Under the pieces are notes generated by a model that did not search any database, was not told where the DNA came from, and saw nothing but the letters and a program-made list of their open reading frames with translations. From Chthoniobacterales bacterium (lineage in GTDB: Bacteria; Verrucomicrobiota; Verrucomicrobiia; Chthoniobacterales; UBA10450): a stretch of DNA of 8,451 nt. The translations under genes and the position numbers were made by a program. The DNA lies in contig JACCTI010000142.1 of NCBI GenBank assembly GCA_013812515.1, forward strand, positions 1 to 8,451, in the 5' to 3' direction. Each line of letters begins with the position of its first letter. The first letter of the stretch is position 1. Of this stretch, positions 1 through 6,775 are shown in pieces.

Positions 1-2
1 TC

Positions 3-224
3 ACGTCGTCCGAGCGCGCGATCGATGTCACCGTTCAACACGCCGGCGGCGTGGATCATTTCCTTCTCGATGCAGGGGGCCCGCATTTGCTGCGTGAATG
101 GAAGGCGGCCAACGGCAGCCATCTCAAAATGAAACGTAACCTGAAAGTGGACTACTGGAACTACAACAAGCCCGGCGATCGCGAGCGGGCACTAAGCAAT
201 CCGATGCTCCGGCTCCCGGATTGA
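3..224 (+). CDS. Unidentified protein, C-terminal 73 residues (5' end outside window)
   Basis: An open frame enters from the left edge (first full codon at 3) and ends at TGA 222-224. The other two forward frames stop early (TGA at about 109 and 136). The visible tail is mixed polar and hydrophobic with no membrane segment. It contains a basic, aromatic stretch (LKMKRNLKVDYWNYNKPGD) that looks like a conserved family motif, but I do not recognise the family. The protein is probably soluble or periplasmic; no function can be assigned. It lies on the same strand as queF, 115 nt upstream of it, with a palindrome between them, so co-transcription is uncertain. Confidence 0.6.
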   Translation, partial: TSSERAIDVTVQHAGGVDHFLLDAGGPHLLREWKAANGSHLKMKRNLKVDYWNYNKPGDRERALSNPMLRLPD

Positions 225-270
225 GGCTGCGGATCGCTGGCCAGACCCGCACAATGCCGCTCCGAACGCC

Positions 271-297
271 AGGCGCTTGACACAAGCGCCTCTACAA
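271..297 (-). repeat. REP-like palindrome with TTGTAG head
   Basis: Positions 271-279 (AGGCGCTTG) and 283-291 are perfect reverse complements, giving a 9-bp stem with a 3-nt loop. Read on the minus strand, the palindrome is immediately preceded by TTGTAG (297-292). The same hexamer heads the palindrome at 6680-6698. A GTAG tetranucleotide followed by a short palindrome is the known layout of REP elements mobilised by RAYT tyrosine transposases. No T-tract follows on either strand, so it is a poor intrinsic terminator. It sits between the unidentified gene and queF. Confidence 0.55.
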
Positions 298-339
298 CCC
301 GGCGATTGAAGTCGTGCAATCCCCGCGTTACTGAACTTT

Positions 340-774
340 GTGAAGAAAACGAAGGAGCCTCGCCTTACGCTGCTCGGACGAAGCGAAGCGCGAATGCCTG
401 CTTCGCCGCGCGAAGCGACACTCGAGACGTTTCCTTCGCCGACCGCGCGACCATACACCATTCGATTTGAAACAGCGGACTTCACCTCGCTCTGTCCGGT
501 GACCGGGCAGATGGACTTTGCGCAAATTGCGATCGAATACGTGCCGGACGCGCTCTGCGTCGAGAGCAAGTCGCTAAAGTTCTATCTCGCTTCGTTCCGA
601 AACGAGCGCGCTTTCAACGAAGCTGTCGCGAACCGTATCCTGGATGATTTCGTCGCGGTCTGCGCACCGCGTCACGCCGTTGTGACGGCGGAATTTTCTC
701 CGCGCGGCGGAATCAGTCTCACCGTTCGTGCAGAGTTCTCGCGCGACGAGTCGCCACAGCGGAACGGACGCTGA
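340..774 (+). CDS. queF: NADPH-dependent 7-cyano-7-deazaguanine reductase (preQ0 reductase), type I QueF
   Basis: QueF reduces the nitrile of preQ0 to the amine preQ1 using two NADPH, the last cytosolic step before insertion into tRNA for queuosine. The 144-residue length fits the single-domain type I family. The nucleophile motif SLCPVTGQMDF places the catalytic Cys at 52 and the proton-relay Asp at 59. These match C55 and D62 of the Bacillus subtilis enzyme with a constant offset of 3. The QueF signature ESKSLKFY is at 75-82 and FSPRGGIS at 119-126. The GTG start at 340 has no clear Shine-Dalgarno. It is preferred over ATG 394 because the residues just after it (LTLLG) align with the N-terminus of known QueF. 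Glu94 matches the substrate-binding E97, but Asn93 stands where B. subtilis has His96. ChrA remnants begin 22 nt downstream. Confidence 0.93.
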   Translation: MKKTKEPRLTLLGRSEARMPASPREATLETFPSPTARPYTIRFETADFTSLCPVTGQMDFAQIAIEYVPDALCVESKSLKFYLASFRNERAFNEAVANRILDDFVAVCAPRHAVVTAEFSPRGGISLTVRAEFSRDESPQRNGR

Positions 775-796
775 GACTCGTTAGGCGCGACGCCGG

Positions 797-2108
797 ATGT
801 CATCTTCGTCGCAAGCTCCGGGACGGCGCCGCTCCGTCATCCGAGTTTTCTGAAGCGCTTCGGTTCTGGCTGCAGCTTGGATTTATCAGCTTCGGCGGCC
901 CAGCCGGCCAGATCGCATCATGCAAAGCGAGCTGGTCGAGAAACGCCGCTGGATCGGTCAGGCGCGTTTTCTTCATAATTTTTGCATGTTGCTGCCCGCG
1001 CCCGAAGCGCAGCAGCTCGCGATCTACATTGGGTGGCTCCTGCATCGCACGGCCGGCGGAATAGCAGCAGGTACGCTCTTTGTCCTCCCGTCAATCTTCA
1101 TTCTGTGGGCATTGAGCTTCGTTTACGCAGCGTATGAACAAGTCCCGTCCGTCGCCGCGATCTTCTACGGCTTAAAACCCGCTGTCCTGGCGATCGTAGC
1201 CATCGCAGTGATCCGGATTGGGCCGAAAGCGCTTAACAACGTGCTCATGTGGAGCATGGCGGTGCTTGCGTTCGTCGGAATCTTTTTCCTGCACATTTCA
1301 TTTCCTCTGATTGTCTTCGGAGCGTTGCTCGCTGGTTTCGCGGGGGAATTCTTCGGCCGGAGCTGTTTGCGGTGCAAAAGCACCATGGCGCGGCTGAGAG
1401 CTCTGTCTTGGGCGATGACGACGTCATGCACACCCGGCCCTCCTTGAGCCGCGCCGTGCGCGTTGTGCTAATCGGGCTGGCGATCTGGTGGTTGCCAATC
1501 CTCAGCGTTGGGCTTTGGCAGGGCTGGAATTCGACTTTGTTTCAGGAAGCGCGCTTCTTCAGCCGCGCCGCCGTCGTGACCTTCGGCGGAGCTTACGCGG
1601 TGCTCCCGTACGTTGCGCAGCAGGCGGTCGAGACATACGGATGGTTACAGCCCCGGCAAATGATGGACGGTCTTGGTTCGCCGAGACAACGCCCGGTCCT
1701 CTTATTATGGTCCTGCAATTCGTCGGCTTCATCGCCGCTTGGAATCAACCCGGTGTGCTTTCGCCATTTCTCGCCGGCACACTGGGCGCGTTGCTTACCA
1801 CATGGGCGACCTTCGTCCCGTGCTTCATCTGGATTTTCCTCGGCGCTCCGCACATCGAGCAACTCCGCGGGAACAGAAAGCTGACCGCCGCACTTTCCAC
1901 CGTTACCGCTGCTGTCGTCGGTGTGGTGTTAAACCTCGCGGTCTGGTTTGCGTTGCATGTGCTCTTCAAAACCGACGGCTCGGCGGATCCGTTCGTCATT
2001 GCACTGACGGTGCTCGCCTCCATCGGGATGTTGCGGTGGAAGTGGAACGTTGTGCCCGTGGTGATCGGCAGCGGCATCGCCGGGTTTCTTTATCGCCTGC
2101 CTTCCTGA
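797..2108 (+). pseudogene. chrA: Chromate transporter ChrA, multiply frameshifted
   Basis: ChrA is a two-domain inner-membrane protein that exports chromate. Here its homology is split over successive frames. The piece LRFWLQLGFISFGGPAGQIA ends near 917. The next frame starts at ATG 920 and reads ELVEKRRWI through several hydrophobic helices to about 1347. A third frame carries PELFAVQKHH and GGAYAVLPYVAQQAVE to about 1677. A fourth carries AETTPGPLIMV, AAVVGVVLNLAVWF and the end at TGA 2106-2108. Each of the three junctions (918-919, the G5 run at 1342-1346, 1678-1679) fits loss of one base. ATG 797 is the likeliest original start, but it needs another shift before 849 because its own frame stops at 851-853. 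Two codons also seem missing after RFLH, and the usual LLPGPEAQQ reads LLPAPEAQQ. No premature stops lie within the pieces, so decay is recent or the indels are sequencing errors. Confidence 0.85.
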
Positions 2109-2240
2109 GTCGCCCTGCGAAACTGCTTCCGCCTCTCCGTTGATGCGCGGCAGCGCGTCCCTCTCGAGCCGGCCTCAGATTGACTTGATTCCGATTGATT
2201 TTAGGTTCCCGGGCCGAGCGCCCGTTCGCGTTCCTCACTC

Positions 2241-4043
2241 GTGAAAAACGTTCTTTTCGTCTGTACCGGAAACATTTGCCGGAGTCCAATGGCGGAAGGT
2301 CTCTTCCGTCGATTGATCGGAAATCGGAAGGACATCACGGTCACTTCCGCCGGCGTGCACGCCGTTCGTGGACAACCGCCGAGCCTCTATGGCGTGCAGG
2401 TGCTGCAAGCTGAAGGCGTCGATATCAGCGGCGTGCGCAGCCAGCCGCTCACAGCTCCGCTCGTGGATCGCGCAACGCACATTTTCGCCATGACCGGGGC
2501 GCATTTGGAATCGATTCACATGCTTTTCCCGCAGGGCAGCGAGAAGGCGTTTCTCCTCCGGGAATTTGAAGAGCCGGGGACGACAGTGTGGCGCGATGTA
2601 CCCGACCCGATCGGCTGCGGACGGGACGTTTATTTGCTCTGCGCCGCTACGATCAAAAACGCTTTACCGAGTGTGCTGGCGTTCGTAGAACAAAGCGAAG
2701 TAGCGGTGCCGGCGATTTCACGTGGCGGCGGAACTTCCTCGTACAGTATGGCTGACGTCTCTTCACAATCTGCGAGCGGAACGGGTGGCGGAGCCCCAAC
2801 GCAAAACGGCGGCGCGTTGCGCAGGGGCGATCCCGAAATTTTCGATACGATCCAGGCGGAGGAGAAACGGCAGCGCGAAAACATCGAGCTGATCGCGTCG
2901 GAGAATTTCACGAGCCGCGCCGTCATGGAGGCACAAGGGAGTTGCCTAACGAACAAATACGCGGAGGGCTATCCGGGGAAACGCTGGTATGGCGGCTGCG
3001 AGAATGTGGACATCGTCGAGCAGTTCGCGATTGATCGCGCGAAGCGGCTCTTCGGCGCCGAGCACGTCAACGTCCAGCCGCATAGCGGCGCCCAGGCGAA
3101 CATGGTGGTTTACTTCGCGGCAATTCAACCGGGCGATCGGATTTTGACCATGAACCTGGCGCATGGGGGCCATCTCACTCACGGGCATCCTGCAAATTTC
3201 TCCGGAAAGTTTTATCAGGTCACGCACTACGGCGTTCACGAGAAGACCGAGCAGATCGACTACGACGCGCTCGCGAAGCAAGCGGAGGAAGTAAGACCGG
3301 CGATGATCACGGCCGGCGCTTCTGCTTACCCGCGCATCCTTGATTACCCGCGGCTCCGGCAGATCGCGGATTCAGTTGGCGCGCTCCTTTTCATCGACAT
3401 GGCACACGTCGCGGGACTTGTCGCCGGAGGCCAGCACCCCAGTCCAATCCCGCATGCGCAGTTTGTCACAACTACCACGCACAAAAGTCTGCGTGGCCCG
3501 CGCGGCGGCATTGTCTTGTGTGGAGAAGAATCCGCGAAGGCAGTTGATTCCATGCTCTTCCCCGGCATCCAAGGCGGTCCCCTCATGCATGTCATCGCGG
3601 CAAAAGCAGTCTGCTTCCATGAAGCACTACAGCCCGCCTTCTGCGACTATCAGCGGCAGGTGGTGATCAACGCCAAAGCGCTCGCCGCCGGTCTTGCCAA
3701 GCACGGTTACCGTATCGTTTCCGGGGGCACGGAAAATCATCTCATGCTGCTCGATCTACGTCCGAAAGAAATTAACGGACGGCAGGCGCAGGAAGTCCTC
3801 GATCGCGCGGGCATCACCGTGAACAAAAACGCGATCCCGTTCGATACCTATCCCATCTTCAAGCCAGGCGGCATCCGCATCGGCACACCCGCCGTAACCA
3901 CGCGCGGAATGAAGGAAGAGGAGATGCTGGATATCGCTGACTTGGTCAATGAAGCGCTGGTCGCTGGCGATGATGCCGCCGGCCTCGAAAACGTGCGCGG
4001 GAAAGTGCGTGAGATGACCCGCCGCTTTCCATTGCCGTCCTAA
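2241..4043 (+). CDS. glyA: Fusion: low-molecular-weight protein tyrosine phosphatase + serine hydroxymethyltransferase
   Basis: One 600-codon frame covers two full-length enzymes. Residues 1-152 are an LMW phosphatase: P-loop CTGNICRS with nucleophile Cys8 and Arg14, and the general acid Asp122 in DVPDPIG. Ile12 sits where the arginine phosphatase YwlE has Thr, which favours phosphotyrosine. Residues 153-193 are a Gly/Ser-rich linker. Residues 194-600 are serine hydroxymethyltransferase, a PLP enzyme converting serine and tetrahydrofolate to glycine and 5,10-methylene-tetrahydrofolate. Its landmarks are ELIASENF, LTNKYAEGYPGKRWYGG, NLAHGGHLTHG and the PLP lysine Lys415 in TTTTHKSLRGPRGG. The GTG start at 2241 begins exactly at the canonical phosphatase N-terminus, without a visible Shine-Dalgarno. 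An in-frame ATG at 2748 (residue 170) would give a normal 431-residue GlyA, so the cell may make the fusion, a separate GlyA, or both. The gene leads directly into zwf. Confidence 0.9.
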   Translation: MKNVLFVCTGNICRSPMAEGLFRRLIGNRKDITVTSAGVHAVRGQPPSLYGVQVLQAEGVDISGVRSQPLTAPLVDRATHIFAMTGAHLESIHMLFPQGSEKAFLLREFEEPGTTVWRDVPDPIGCGRDVYLLCAATIKNALPSVLAFVEQSEVAVPAISRGGGTSSYSMADVSSQSASGTGGGAPTQNGGALRRGDPEIFDTIQAEEKRQRENIELIASENFTSRAVMEAQGSCLTNKYAEGYPGKRWYGGCENVDIVEQFAIDRAKRLFGAEHVNVQPHSGAQANMVVYFAAIQPGDRILTMNLAHGGHLTHGHPANFSGKFYQVTHYGVHEKTEQIDYDALAKQAEEVRPAMITAGASAYPRILDYPRLRQIADSVGALLFIDMAHVAGLVAGGQHPSPIPHAQFVTTTTHKSLRGPRGGIVLCGEESAKAVDSMLFPGIQGGPLMHVIAAKAVCFHEALQPAFCDYQRQVVINAKALAAGLAKHGYRIVSGGTENHLMLLDLRPKEINGRQAQEVLDRAGITVNKNAIPFDTYPIFKPGGIRIGTPAVTTRGMKEEEMLDIADLVNEALVAGDDAAGLENVRGKVREMTRRFPLPS

Positions 4044-4057
4044 GTACGGCAATGGAA
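4027..4057 (+). promoter_or_regulatory. Hairpin spanning the glyA stop and zwf start codon
   Basis: The arm at 4027-4038 (TTCCATTGCCGT) is a perfect reverse complement of 4046-4057, giving a 12-bp stem with a 7-nt loop. The glyA stop codon TAA (4041-4043) is in the loop. The zwf ATG (4052-4054) and the place where its Shine-Dalgarno would lie are in the 3' arm. No T-tract follows, so this is not a standard terminator. A ribosome finishing glyA would open the stem, so zwf translation is probably coupled to glyA. The pairing is seen directly; the regulatory role is inferred. Confidence 0.55.
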
Positions 4058-5593
4058 CAAAGCGCAGGCGAAGTTCGCAATCCGCTCCGCGATGGCATCC
4101 TGACGCGAAGCGTGCCGGAAGCGTGCACAGTCGTAATTTTCGGCGCGACGGGCGACCTGACGCATCGCAAGCTGATCCCGGCCCTCTACAATCTCGCGGC
4201 GGACGGCGAGTTGCCCCCGGAACTCGCCGTGATCGGTATCGCGCGACGTCCGAAGACGGATGACGAATTTCGGAACGAACTTCAGGAAGCAGTGCAGAAA
4301 TTCTCGCGTCAGACCGTGCGCGACGAGCTCTGGAACTCCTTTGCGAAGGCGATCTCGTATCAGAAAAGCGAGTTCCACGATGCCGACGGTTACCAGCGGC
4401 TCGGGGAACGTTTGCAGCAGATCGAGGAGGAACGCGAAACGGGTGGCAACCGCCTCTTCTATCTCGCGGTCGCGCCGGATCAGTTCCCGCCCATTCTGCA
4501 GCACCTTGCGGCGGCTAATTTGAACAAGCCTCGAGAAGGAGCCTGGGCGCGGGTGATTGTGGAGAAACCATTCGGGACCGATCTTGCTTCCGCGCGGGAG
4601 TTAAACCGCATCGTAAGCGAGGCATTCCCGGAGGAGAGCACGTATCGGATCGATCATTTCCTCGGCAAGGAAACTGCGCAAAACATCCTCGTGCTGCGTT
4701 TCGCGAACGCAATTTTCGAGCCGCTCTGGAATACGCGCTACATCGATCACGTGCAGATCACGGCGGCCGAGACGCTCGGCCTGGAGGGGCGCGCTGGCTA
4801 TTACGAAGGCGCCGGCGCTTTGCGCGACATGGTGCAGAATCATCTCCTGCAACTGCTCTGTCTCGTCTCCATGGAACCGCCGACCGATCTGCGCGCGGAC
4901 AGCATTCGCGATGAGAAGGTGAAGATTGTCCGTTCGCTGCGGCGGCTCACCGCAGAAGCGGTCGCGACCGATGTGGTCCGTGCGCAGTACTCCGATGGCG
5001 CGATCGCCGGCAAGCCGGTGGTGGCTTATCGCGCGGAGGAAAATGTGAAGCGCGATTCTAAAACGGAGACGTTCGTCGCGCTCCGCCTGCAGATCGACGA
5101 CTGGCGCTGGGCGGATGTCCCAATCTACATGCGCGTCGGCAAGCGGTTGCCGAAATCAGGGACTGAGATCTCGGTCCATTTCCAGAAAGCGCCGTCGGTT
5201 TTGTTTAACAAAGAGTCGGACGCATTGGATCAAAACGTCCTTGTGATTCGGATCCAACCGGATGAAGGGATCTCCCTGCGCATGCAGGCGAAAGTGCCCG
5301 GCACCAGCTTTCGGATTGAGTCGGTGAAGATGGATTTCCATTACGGCACCTCATTCGGCAAGGCGAGCCCGGAGGCCTATGAGCGGCTCCTGCTCGATGC
5401 GATGAGCGGCGACGCTACGCTTTTTGCGCGCCGCGATGAAGTCGAACAAGCGTGGGACTTCATCGATCGGATCGAGAGCGCATGGCGTGAACCTGAAGCT
5501 CCGCAGTTGTACGAGTATCCGGCTGGGACGTGGGGACCGGAAGCTGCGGATGAATTGCTCGCGCGTGATGGGCGAGCCTGGCGGCGATTGTGA
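4052..5593 (+). CDS. zwf: Glucose-6-phosphate 1-dehydrogenase
   Basis: This enzyme oxidises glucose-6-phosphate to 6-phosphogluconolactone with reduction of NADP(+), opening the oxidative pentose phosphate pathway in the cytosol. The 513-residue length is usual for the family. The N-terminal Rossmann motif is VIFGATGDLTHRKLIPALYN (residues 28-47). The substrate-binding motif YRIDHFLGKE is at 198-207, with Phe in place of the commoner Tyr after His202. The catalytic base is His264 in RDMVQNHLLQLL. The C-terminal domain includes IYMRVGKRLP. The ATG at 4052 lies 8 nt after the glyA stop, inside a stem-loop, with no free Shine-Dalgarno. The partner gene opcA follows after 19 nt, which supports a Zwf-OpcA functional unit. 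Confidence 0.96.
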   Translation: MEQSAGEVRNPLRDGILTRSVPEACTVVIFGATGDLTHRKLIPALYNLAADGELPPELAVIGIARRPKTDDEFRNELQEAVQKFSRQTVRDELWNSFAKAISYQKSEFHDADGYQRLGERLQQIEEERETGGNRLFYLAVAPDQFPPILQHLAAANLNKPREGAWARVIVEKPFGTDLASARELNRIVSEAFPEESTYRIDHFLGKETAQNILVLRFANAIFEPLWNTRYIDHVQITAAETLGLEGRAGYYEGAGALRDMVQNHLLQLLCLVSMEPPTDLRADSIRDEKVKIVRSLRRLTAEAVATDVVRAQYSDGAIAGKPVVAYRAEENVKRDSKTETFVALRLQIDDWRWADVPIYMRVGKRLPKSGTEISVHFQKAPSVLFNKESDALDQNVLVIRIQPDEGISLRMQAKVPGTSFRIESVKMDFHYGTSFGKASPEAYERLLLDAMSGDATLFARRDEVEQAWDFIDRIESAWREPEAPQLYEYPAGTWGPEAADELLARDGRAWRRL

Positions 5594-5612
5594 AAGGGCA
5601 AGCTCTTTCTAG

Positions 5613-6671
5613 ATGAGCGCAACCACGGAAACGTTCGCGACCGGGATGCCGGTTGAGATCGGCAAGATCGAGCGCGAGCTGAAAAAGCTTTGGGAGCAAG
5701 GCGGCGAAAAGATGACGCGCGCCTCGCTCATCAATCTCGCGGTATACAGCGAAGCGCCGGATTCCCTGCGCGCGAACACGCGAATCATCGCGCAGATCAC
5801 CGAAGATCATGCAAGTCGCGCAATTGTGATCGCAGCTGATCCCTCCGCGAAAGAGGATCGCGTGGAAGCATGGATCTCGGCGCATTGTCATGTGAGCCGT
5901 GCGGGCCGAAAGCAGATTTGCTCCGAGCAAATCTCGTTCGCGCTGGCCGGCTCGCTCGCGAAGCTGCTGCCGAATATTGTGTTCTCGCATCTCGATTCCG
6001 ACCTGCCGTTTTATCTTTGGTGGCAGGGAGAGTTTCACGACCCGATGGACGCGCAGCTTTGGACGTGGGTTGACCGCCTAATCTACGATAGCCAGCCGTG
6101 GTGCGACTTTGACGCACAAATGCGACTCGTTCAGACCGCGCAGGAAGAAGCAAACCAGCGCGTGGTCCTTTGCGATTTGAACTGGACGCGACTTGTTCAA
6201 ATCCGCCTCGCGATTGCGCAATTCTTCGATGCTCCAGCCGCGCTCGAGCATCTCGGGTCCGTTCAGCGCGTTGAAATCACTCATACGACGGGCCATCGGT
6301 CGACTGCCGTTTTGCTCGCTGGCTGGCTTGCTGCCCAACTCGGCTGGGCGTTAGTCGAAGGAGCGGACGAAACGACTCTAAGCTTCTCTGATTGCGCGGG
6401 TGAAGCGATTCGCGTCACGCTCCAAGAGACGGAAGGCGAACCGATCAGCCGATGCAGCCTTCATTGCGGCACGACGGAGTTTCGCGTCCTGCACCCAAGG
6501 GGCGCGGACCTCCTCGAGGTGGGCACTGAATTGGACGGAACAGAGCGCACGCATCAACTGATGCCCGCGAGCCGGAATGATCCTGTCTCGCTGATGAGCG
6601 AAGAGTTGATGCGCGGAGGTCCGCATCGCGTTTATCTTCGCGCGGTCGAAGCCGTACGCGAACTGCTTTGA
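5613..6671 (+). CDS. opcA: Glucose-6-phosphate dehydrogenase assembly/activation protein OpcA
   Basis: OpcA is a cytosolic partner that promotes assembly and activity of Zwf in cyanobacteria and actinobacteria, where it is normally encoded beside zwf, as here. The 352-residue protein shows the family motif SDLPFYLWWQGEF (129-141) and the later CDLNWTRL (187-194), both typical of OpcA. There is no signal peptide or membrane segment. Seven cysteines are present (92, 103, 164, 187, 261, 281, 285), including the pair CSLHC at 281-285. Cyanobacterial OpcA is a thioredoxin target, but whether these residues correspond is unknown. ATG 5613 is the chosen start; Met12 is an alternative. No good Shine-Dalgarno is visible: the nearest AGGG lies about 14 nt upstream in a small stem. 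The gene ends facing the radical SAM gene. Confidence 0.9.
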   Translation: MSATTETFATGMPVEIGKIERELKKLWEQGGEKMTRASLINLAVYSEAPDSLRANTRIIAQITEDHASRAIVIAADPSAKEDRVEAWISAHCHVSRAGRKQICSEQISFALAGSLAKLLPNIVFSHLDSDLPFYLWWQGEFHDPMDAQLWTWVDRLIYDSQPWCDFDAQMRLVQTAQEEANQRVVLCDLNWTRLVQIRLAIAQFFDAPAALEHLGSVQRVEITHTTGHRSTAVLLAGWLAAQLGWALVEGADETTLSFSDCAGEAIRVTLQETEGEPISRCSLHCGTTEFRVLHPRGADLLEVGTELDGTERTHQLMPASRNDPVSLMSEELMRGGPHRVYLRAVEAVRELL

Positions 6672-6673
6672 TC

Positions 6674-6698
6674 TTGTAGCGGCGGTCTACGACCGCCG
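6674..6698 (+). repeat. REP-like palindrome, unit 1 of an inverted pair
   Basis: The head TTGTAG (6674-6679) is followed by CGGCGGTC (6680-6687), the loop TAC, and GACCGCCG (6691-6698), a perfect 8-bp stem. It starts 3 nt after the opcA stop. The head matches the palindrome at 271-297, whose stem has a different sequence. No T-tract follows, so any role in ending opcA transcription would be through the stem alone. Confidence 0.7.
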
Positions 6699-6750
6699 GT
6701 CGACCAAAAGCAAATCCGCGTATTGCATCAGTGCGGTGGTCTGCGCACGT

Positions 6751-6775
6751 CGGCGGTCATAGACCGCCGCTATAG
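6751..6775 (-). repeat. REP-like palindrome, unit 2 of an inverted pair
   Basis: CGGCGGTC (6751-6758), loop ATA, and GACCGCCG (6762-6769) form the same 8-bp stem as unit 1. Read on the minus strand the head is CTATAG, a variant of TTGTAG. Together 6677-6698 and 6751-6772 are a 22-nt inverted repeat with one mismatch. Two REPs facing each other is the arrangement called a REPIN or BIME. It lies just beyond the stop of the minus-strand radical SAM gene. Confidence 0.7.

Noticed and set aside
225..339. preQ1 riboswitch ahead of queF
   Set aside because: No preQ1 aptamer-like pseudoknot could be made out. The only clear structure is the REP-like palindrome, which also lacks the expected position next to the start codon.
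192..569. 125-codon minus-strand open frame over queF
   Set aside because: It is antisense to queF, whose catalytic motifs are certain.
1673..2143. 156-codon + strand frame overlapping the end of chrA
   Set aside because: The translation is very Arg-rich and without motifs. The ChrA homology here lies in the frame ending at 2108.
2180..2207. Possible promoter before the phosphatase-GlyA gene: TTGACT, 16 nt, TAGGTT
   Set aside because: The -35 is good but the -10 matches at only three of six positions, and spacing is short. Such matches are common by chance.
2210..2224. CGGGC/GCCCG stem 17 nt upstream of the phosphatase start
   Set aside because: Only 5 bp with a 5-nt loop in GC-rich DNA; expected by chance.
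4040..4504. 154-codon minus-strand open frame at the start of zwf
   Set aside because: It is the antisense shadow of zwf, with no recognisable domain.
5460..6038. 192-codon minus-strand open frame across the zwf/opcA junction
   Set aside because: It runs antisense to two confident genes and its translation resembles no family.
6674..6775. Intrinsic terminator for opcA and the radical SAM gene
   Set aside because: The stems are strong, but no T-tract follows either of them on either strand, so they are reported as REP-like repeats instead.
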